In this document: positions 59,553 through 64,000 of the stretch, piece after piece | Position numbering within the stretch: position 1 is the first letter of the stretch | How the letters are laid out: every line of letters begins with the position of its first letter | NCBI GenBank assembly: GCA_022495005.1 | Contig: JAGYXB010001018.1 | Span: 434,001-498,000 of the forward strand | Length of the DNA stretch: 64,000 bases | Origin: Rhyacophila brunnea | Taxonomy: Eukaryota > Arthropoda > Insecta > Trichoptera > Rhyacophilidae | Direction of reading: 5' to 3' | The notes under the pieces: model-generated | What the model was told of the DNA's origin: nothing | The model's database searches: none | Seen by the model: the letters and a program-made list of their open reading frames with translations, nothing else | Position numbers and translations under genes: made by a program

Positions 59553-60126
59553 ATAAATACGTTGTTATTTTTATATACAAAAACGGTTTGCAGTAAAACA
59601 TTATTTTTGCTCCCAAGCAAATCATATTTAGGGTGCAGATGTTATGGTTGAAAGACTGGTGGTTGTTGAGTGGATTGAGCTCGAGAGTATATTTACAGAA
59701 TAAAAAGTAGGTACAATTACAGGAGCGACAGTTAAACCGAAAATGATAATACGCGGTGAGATATGCTCAGTCCGAGGCACGGTGATAGAGAGTGCATATA
59801 CCATCAATTTTATTGTGAGACGCTATTTATTGAAATGAATATTCAGTAAATTGCGGAATTGATTTATGTCATAATTGACAAATGTGCTGATTGTCAACTT
59901 GCCGCAATCCGCAGTGTTTGCTCACAAGACCTGGGGTTCTTGATCCCCACACATATGTTATTTATATATTTTTAACAAGTAACGGTTGTTAGTTATTTGC
60001 TATATCCTTTGGATTCTTGAATTGATAAAATACTTGTCAATAGACAACGACACAAATTTTGGCCACCGTATGCATTAACACGAATGATATAATTACTCTG
60101 TAAACATTCAACAGTAAAAACATTAA
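59553..60126. other. Spacer between inverted MITE M copies
   Basis: About 570 bp, unique in the window. Holds GACCTGGGGTTCTTGATCCC, a tRNA-like fragment with paired GGGGTTC/GATCCCC, but no A box. Confidence 0.4.
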
Positions 60127-60491
60127 GGCTATACTTCAGCTGGGGCACGGTCTAAAACAATTGTGACTACGCGACGCGAAGATTGTGCAAACGACGCTCG
60201 CAGAACAAAACATAATTTTTCATAAAAATTCAACATGCGTCCATTTAATGTTATGTTTATTGTTCTGTTAGTAATAACAATAATATATTCATTGACATGT
60301 TTTCTTTTTCAAGTAAATGGGTAACGTTTTTTAGTCATCTTTACACGATTTAAGAATTAATTCCCCCGACGCCATCACAAAACAAATTGATGTGTTCATA
60401 GCTTGACTTTTGCTCTTCGATTGGCAGCGAGTCACAAATTTCGTCGCATCTATAGTTGAAAATTATGTGCCGTTTCACTGAAGTATGGCTC
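60127..60491. mobile_element. TTAA-type MITE M, copy 2 (inverted)
   Basis: Flanked by TTAA at 60123-60126 and 60492-60495. Ends GGCTATACTTCAG and CTGAAGTATGGCTC are inverted. At 365 bp it is non-coding, and it is inverted relative to 59201-59552 with high similarity, so the two could pair as a large hairpin. Confidence 0.75.
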
Positions 60492-60495
60492 TTAA

Positions 60496-60605
60496 TAACT
60501 CGTTTAGTGCTAACACCGCCCGGCGCATTTTGAGTAGTCGGCCATTAGATATAATTAACGTGTTATTTAAATATGGTTATTAAAAGGTCAGCAGTGATTG
60601 TAATT
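60496..60605 (-). repeat. LTR-like repeat, short fragment
   Basis: The minus strand shares ACTGCTGACC, GTTAATTATATCTAATGGCC, GCGCCGGGCGGTGT-like and ACGAGTTATTAA words with copy 1 at about 6058-6165. It ends where MITE M begins. Confidence 0.5.
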
Positions 60606-61709
60606 ACTATTAATTCTACAAGATATTTTAAGTCGATAGCTAAGACGACAAGATCTCTTTATAATATCTACTTTATAATATCATTTTGTAAAATGTTTTA
60701 TTTAATTAGTTCCAGTATATTACCCTTATAGTATTAATTCGCAAGGCCAACTTTAGTCTCTTACTGATATTTTGGCTAGAATCTAAACTAAATTTTAATT
60801 CAAATATATAATAATATTATTTCGTTTCAAAGATCGTATTATTTGATGTCTACCTATTTGACGCGTGCTGCATTTGACACATTTCTGGTAAATCAACGTG
60901 CTTCAGGGATGAAACCACACCATGTCTGAGAAAATCACCCTTAAGTCAAGTTACAAACTAGACGTCGCTATCAGTCTGAGGGTGATAAACAATAACTCTT
61001 TGTATCATTCTCTAAGTACCTAGACAGACTGACTTGAAAATAAATGGTAACAATAAAATTGTCTCAGAAATTGTTTATAATGCGTATGTAACAATTCGAT
61101 TATTACAAGTAATTAATTTTCTCCTAAGTCAAGCGTAAAATAATCACGCCACCAGTAAAAATAAGTCAAACATGTCATATTGTAGTTTGTCATTTGAAGT
61201 TTAAAATCTACAAATAGTAATTATTATCGTTAAGCAATGCAATGTTCTAATGTTGATTATTTAATGTCAATTGGGAAACTTGACGGTGTATTTGATATAT
61301 TATTTCGTTGACTTAATATGTTGGTCCTCGGACTGAGGCAAGTAATTAATTTGAGGTAATAGGATCCAGCGTTGTTTGTATGAGCTGTGTATGTACGTCC
61401 TGCGTCACTTGCATTCACATCATATCCTGGAACTAGATCACTTTGTTTTCTCTTCAGGATTACGCATGTAATTTATATTTTGAACTTCTGAATACAACAA
61501 TGTTTGGGTGAATAATTATTGATCTTGCTACACTCTCGTTACTGTATTGTCACCTCAAGTAATCCAGCCAATTAAGCTGGAAATATTTCAGTTAATATGC
61601 ACTTCTTAGTTCATGTTCAAGGGCTCATTTGTATGTATTTTTTTTATATTATTAACCATACACTTGCTTTTTTGTACAAGGTGGTTGGGCGGGTTAATTG
61701 CATTGATGT
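60606..61709. other. Non-coding stretch
   Basis: 60870-61020 is less AT-rich but unassigned. No domain is seen in the 86-residue frame that runs into the next repeat. Confidence 0.4.
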
Positions 61710-61935
61710 GGGGCTAATTAGGTTCCTCTATTTATATCTTCAATTTTCTTTATGGCCAGGATTAAATATTTTGTGTAGTGTTCTTGTGTTGTTCTATTGT
61801 TTAGTACTTCGTGAGGCTTTTGGAGGTCAATTTCACGATTATGCTGTCTACACTTAGTGCTGAGAGTCCATCGTTCCCTTTTTAGTATTTTGAGATGTGT
61901 TGCCGTCACATGGACAACAATCATCATCCCTCATT
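61710..61935 (-). repeat. Unknown repeat with conserved coding-like core, copy 2
   Basis: Minus-strand frame VTATHLKILKRERWTLST then KCRQHNREIDLQKPHEVLNN and TTQEHYTKYLILAIKKIEDI. Partner of 43985-44275. Nucleotide similarity is also visible (TTTTGTGTAGTGTTCTTGTG against TTTTGTGTATTGGTCTTGTG). The family is not recognised. Confidence 0.5.
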
Positions 61936-62407
61936 TTAAATCTTTTTAAATAAGCTCGCACCGCTATATGTATGTATTAATACAGTTAGATTGGGTGGAT
62001 AAATTGGGGTTGAACAATAATGTAGTAGTATTGAGTAGGATCATTGCAATACTCAAAATCACACCGATGGAATAACAATAAGTACATAATTAGAAATTTG
62101 GGGTGTCGACGAATTAAACAAATGACAATTTATTGTCATTGGAAATATATCATAGAGAGGGAAGTTATGCATTCATAACATTGTTATCAATATTTGAAAC
62201 AACACAATTTATTGAATCATTATTGGTGCAATCCAAAAATTATTAATCAATAATTTAAATCATCGAAATATGTTAGCCATTTTGTAATGAATTTTGAAAC
62301 ATCTTAAATGGTGTAGTTATTAGAATCGCTTAAAATTGCTTACAAAAATCTAAATTTATCAGTTTCTTTTACTTCAGCAAGTTACCTCGCTTTGTAAGGC
62401 CGTGGTT
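61936..62407. other. AT-rich non-coding stretch
   Basis: Nothing recognisable. Confidence 0.4.
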
Positions 62408-62626
62408 AACAGGCCGCACATACAGATTTCGCGAGATATCTCGTCCAACTTTAAACTCAAATTACTAGCCTGTCGATTGATTTGCATAATCTAAAAAATT
62501 TAACACACAGTGACATCAATTTACATAGTTATGAAATACTACGCCACAAATTATTAGTATTACGGCGATTATAGTAAGAGCTTTCTTTGCTCAATATTCA
62601 ACGTGTGTCGTGTGCGGCCTGTCACA
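62408..62626. mobile_element. MITE-like element with ACAGGCCGCACA ends
   Basis: ACAGGCCGCACATACAGA at 62408 is mirrored by GTGTCGTGTGCGGCCTGT ending at 62626. Arms match over 12 bp and then weakly. The target duplication is not clear. About 220 bp. Confidence 0.6.
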
Positions 62627-62732
62627 CACTGCCATTGTAATATTGTGAGGCATAGAAAAGATTAATTGGTTCCGAACCCTCAAAGTGAAAAAACCGGCCG
62701 ATTTTATTTCTATTATTTTTTAATATAGGTAC

Positions 62733-62908
62733 AATTTTATGTAATAAAAATACTTCTTTATGCAGTCATCAAATATTTAAAATAAATATAAAAGATAATA
62801 AGGCTTCAAAATTATGTAAATAGATTATCTACAACGTTCAATGAATGTCCAGGATCATGCTTTGAAAATAGCATAAAGCTCCATTTTGACGTACGCTGAG
62901 CATGTGGG
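62733..62908. mobile_element. TTAA palindromic element, right arm only
   Basis: Matches the right arms at 4860-5032 and 38985-39151: TTTATGCAGTCATCAAATA, GTCCAGGATCATGCTTTGAA and CGTACGCTGAGCATGT, ending just before CATTAA. The left arm is missing. Confidence 0.75.
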
Positions 62909-63000
62909 CCATTAAACATAATATTATGTCTCTTATATGTTGTTCATGATTGCACCTAACTACTTAAAATATTTACAAGATAAAAAGAACTTTTTATATA

Positions 63001-63446
63001 CCACGTTTTTAAATTTTCTGTTGAATCACATAAACTTGACAAATCTATATATTAATGAAAATTTTTTATTATACTTGATAGAAATACTGAATAAATATTA
63101 TAGAACACAGAAATGTCATTTTGACATTTCATATTCATTTCCATAGTAACGCACGTCTATATTAATAATTAAGTTGCTAGGACCCACTTAAAAACCAATA
63201 ATAGTGAGTAGTAAATATTACTTTTAACGAATTTTTTCCGAAACATACATAACAGAATTAACTGGAAATGAATTCAATTCTGCTTAAAGATGGTTAAAAG
63301 TATTAAAAGAATGCATTGTCGTCGTGTTATGATATATTCTAAAAGTTTCAAATGTCTAGCCAGTCGGGAAGTTAGTTAAAAAATTTGTACTGCACAAGAA
63401 AAAATCTGTACCGGACAAACAAGAATACGAGCTAATAAAAACGTGG
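63001..63446 (-). mobile_element. MITE with CCACGTTTTT ends, copy 3 with TA flanks
   Basis: Inverted relative to the other copies: CCACGTTTTTAAATTTTCTG at the left and ACGAGCTAATAAAAACGTGG at the right. TA flanks both sides (62999-63000, 63447-63448), so the TA target is clearest here. It contains the block that the 34792 copy lacks. Confidence 0.85.
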
Positions 63447-63448
63447 TA

Positions 63449-64000
63449 ATATTCTTTATTCATATTGTAATGTATCTCTTATATACTAATTTTCCATATT
63501 ATGTTATAATATACAAATTGTAAAAGCTTATAATTTGAAAAGTTTGAGGAAAATAATACGACATATTTAATGCAAGCTAATGAATAACATAGAAACGAGC
63601 TTTAGTACATTGCAATCGCTCTGTGTCACACTGAAAACTTGTTCCGAGATTATCATAATAATTTCAAAACTTGATATCTTATAAGTAATATATTATGCTC
63701 AATGCTTGATGAGATGCTCGCTGTATTATCCTTCATGCTCCAGTCTGCTTTTTCCAGAATTATTCGGCGAAAAGTTTATTATCTTCAATGATAATAATCT
63801 GACAAGAAAATTTTCCTTTAGAAGTTTATTAGGGGTGAGTCCAGGAAAATTTAAATGCAACTGGTATGCTTTAGTAGTTTGGCTCTAATTAAATAATTTA
63901 ATTAAGGAATGCGTTACGTCAGGTCGCTTCTACCACGAAGATTTCCCTCTGAAAGGATGCTCCAGGGTTAATATTTGCAGAAGGGCACCCACAATTTGTA
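63449..64000. other. AT-rich non-coding flank
   Basis: A 60-residue frame at 63706-63888 has no recognised domain. The last 100 bp are less AT-rich but unassigned. Confidence 0.4.

Overview
The window looks like a gene-poor, AT-rich stretch of an arthropod nuclear genome, most likely an insect. A hemipteran such as an aphid or a relative is my guess, not something the sequence proves. The reasons are long AT-rich non-coding DNA, a mariner of the type widespread in insects, several non-LTR retrotransposon tails, tRNA-derived SINEs with Pol III boxes, hAT, Tc1/mariner and TTAA-type DNA elements, and a TTAGG-like tract (the common insect telomere repeat). I found no intact host gene. The long open frames are transposase or reverse-transcriptase remnants, or short chance frames. 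No bacterial, viral or CRISPR features were seen.

Layout. 1-7 kb: a MITE with CCACGTTTTT ends, an RTE-like LINE tail, a SINE, a palindromic TTAA-flanked element nested in an older terminal-inverted-repeat element, and an LTR-like repeat. 8-16 kb: foldback elements, a Pol III-type composite element, a tandem duplication and broken palindromic copies. 16-34 kb: LINE scraps, SINEs, a MITE pair, a 740-bp hAT element with target duplication and a transposase C-terminus, and another tandem duplication. 34-39 kb: a second CCACG MITE, then the best-preserved element, a 1.3-kb mariner with two frameshifts. It sits inside an LTR-like repeat that abuts a 1.17-kb palindromic element, itself interrupted by a 92-bp insertion. 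41-48 kb: LINE tails, three inverted-repeat elements packed end to end with apparently shared TTA target sites, a dead Tc3-like transposase, a TTAGG-bearing inverted repeat and a 742-bp hAT element with a perfect 8-bp duplication. 50-64 kb: an hAT/ZBED-like pseudogene, a Pol III composite element split by a MITE, LINE and SINE tails, an inverted pair of TTAA MITEs, and further fragments.

The parts do not form a pathway. The value of the window is its layering: several insertions can be ordered because another copy in the same 64 kb preserves the empty or nearly empty site. All calls come from reading the sequence by eye. Family names rest on remembered protein motifs and end structures, not database searches.
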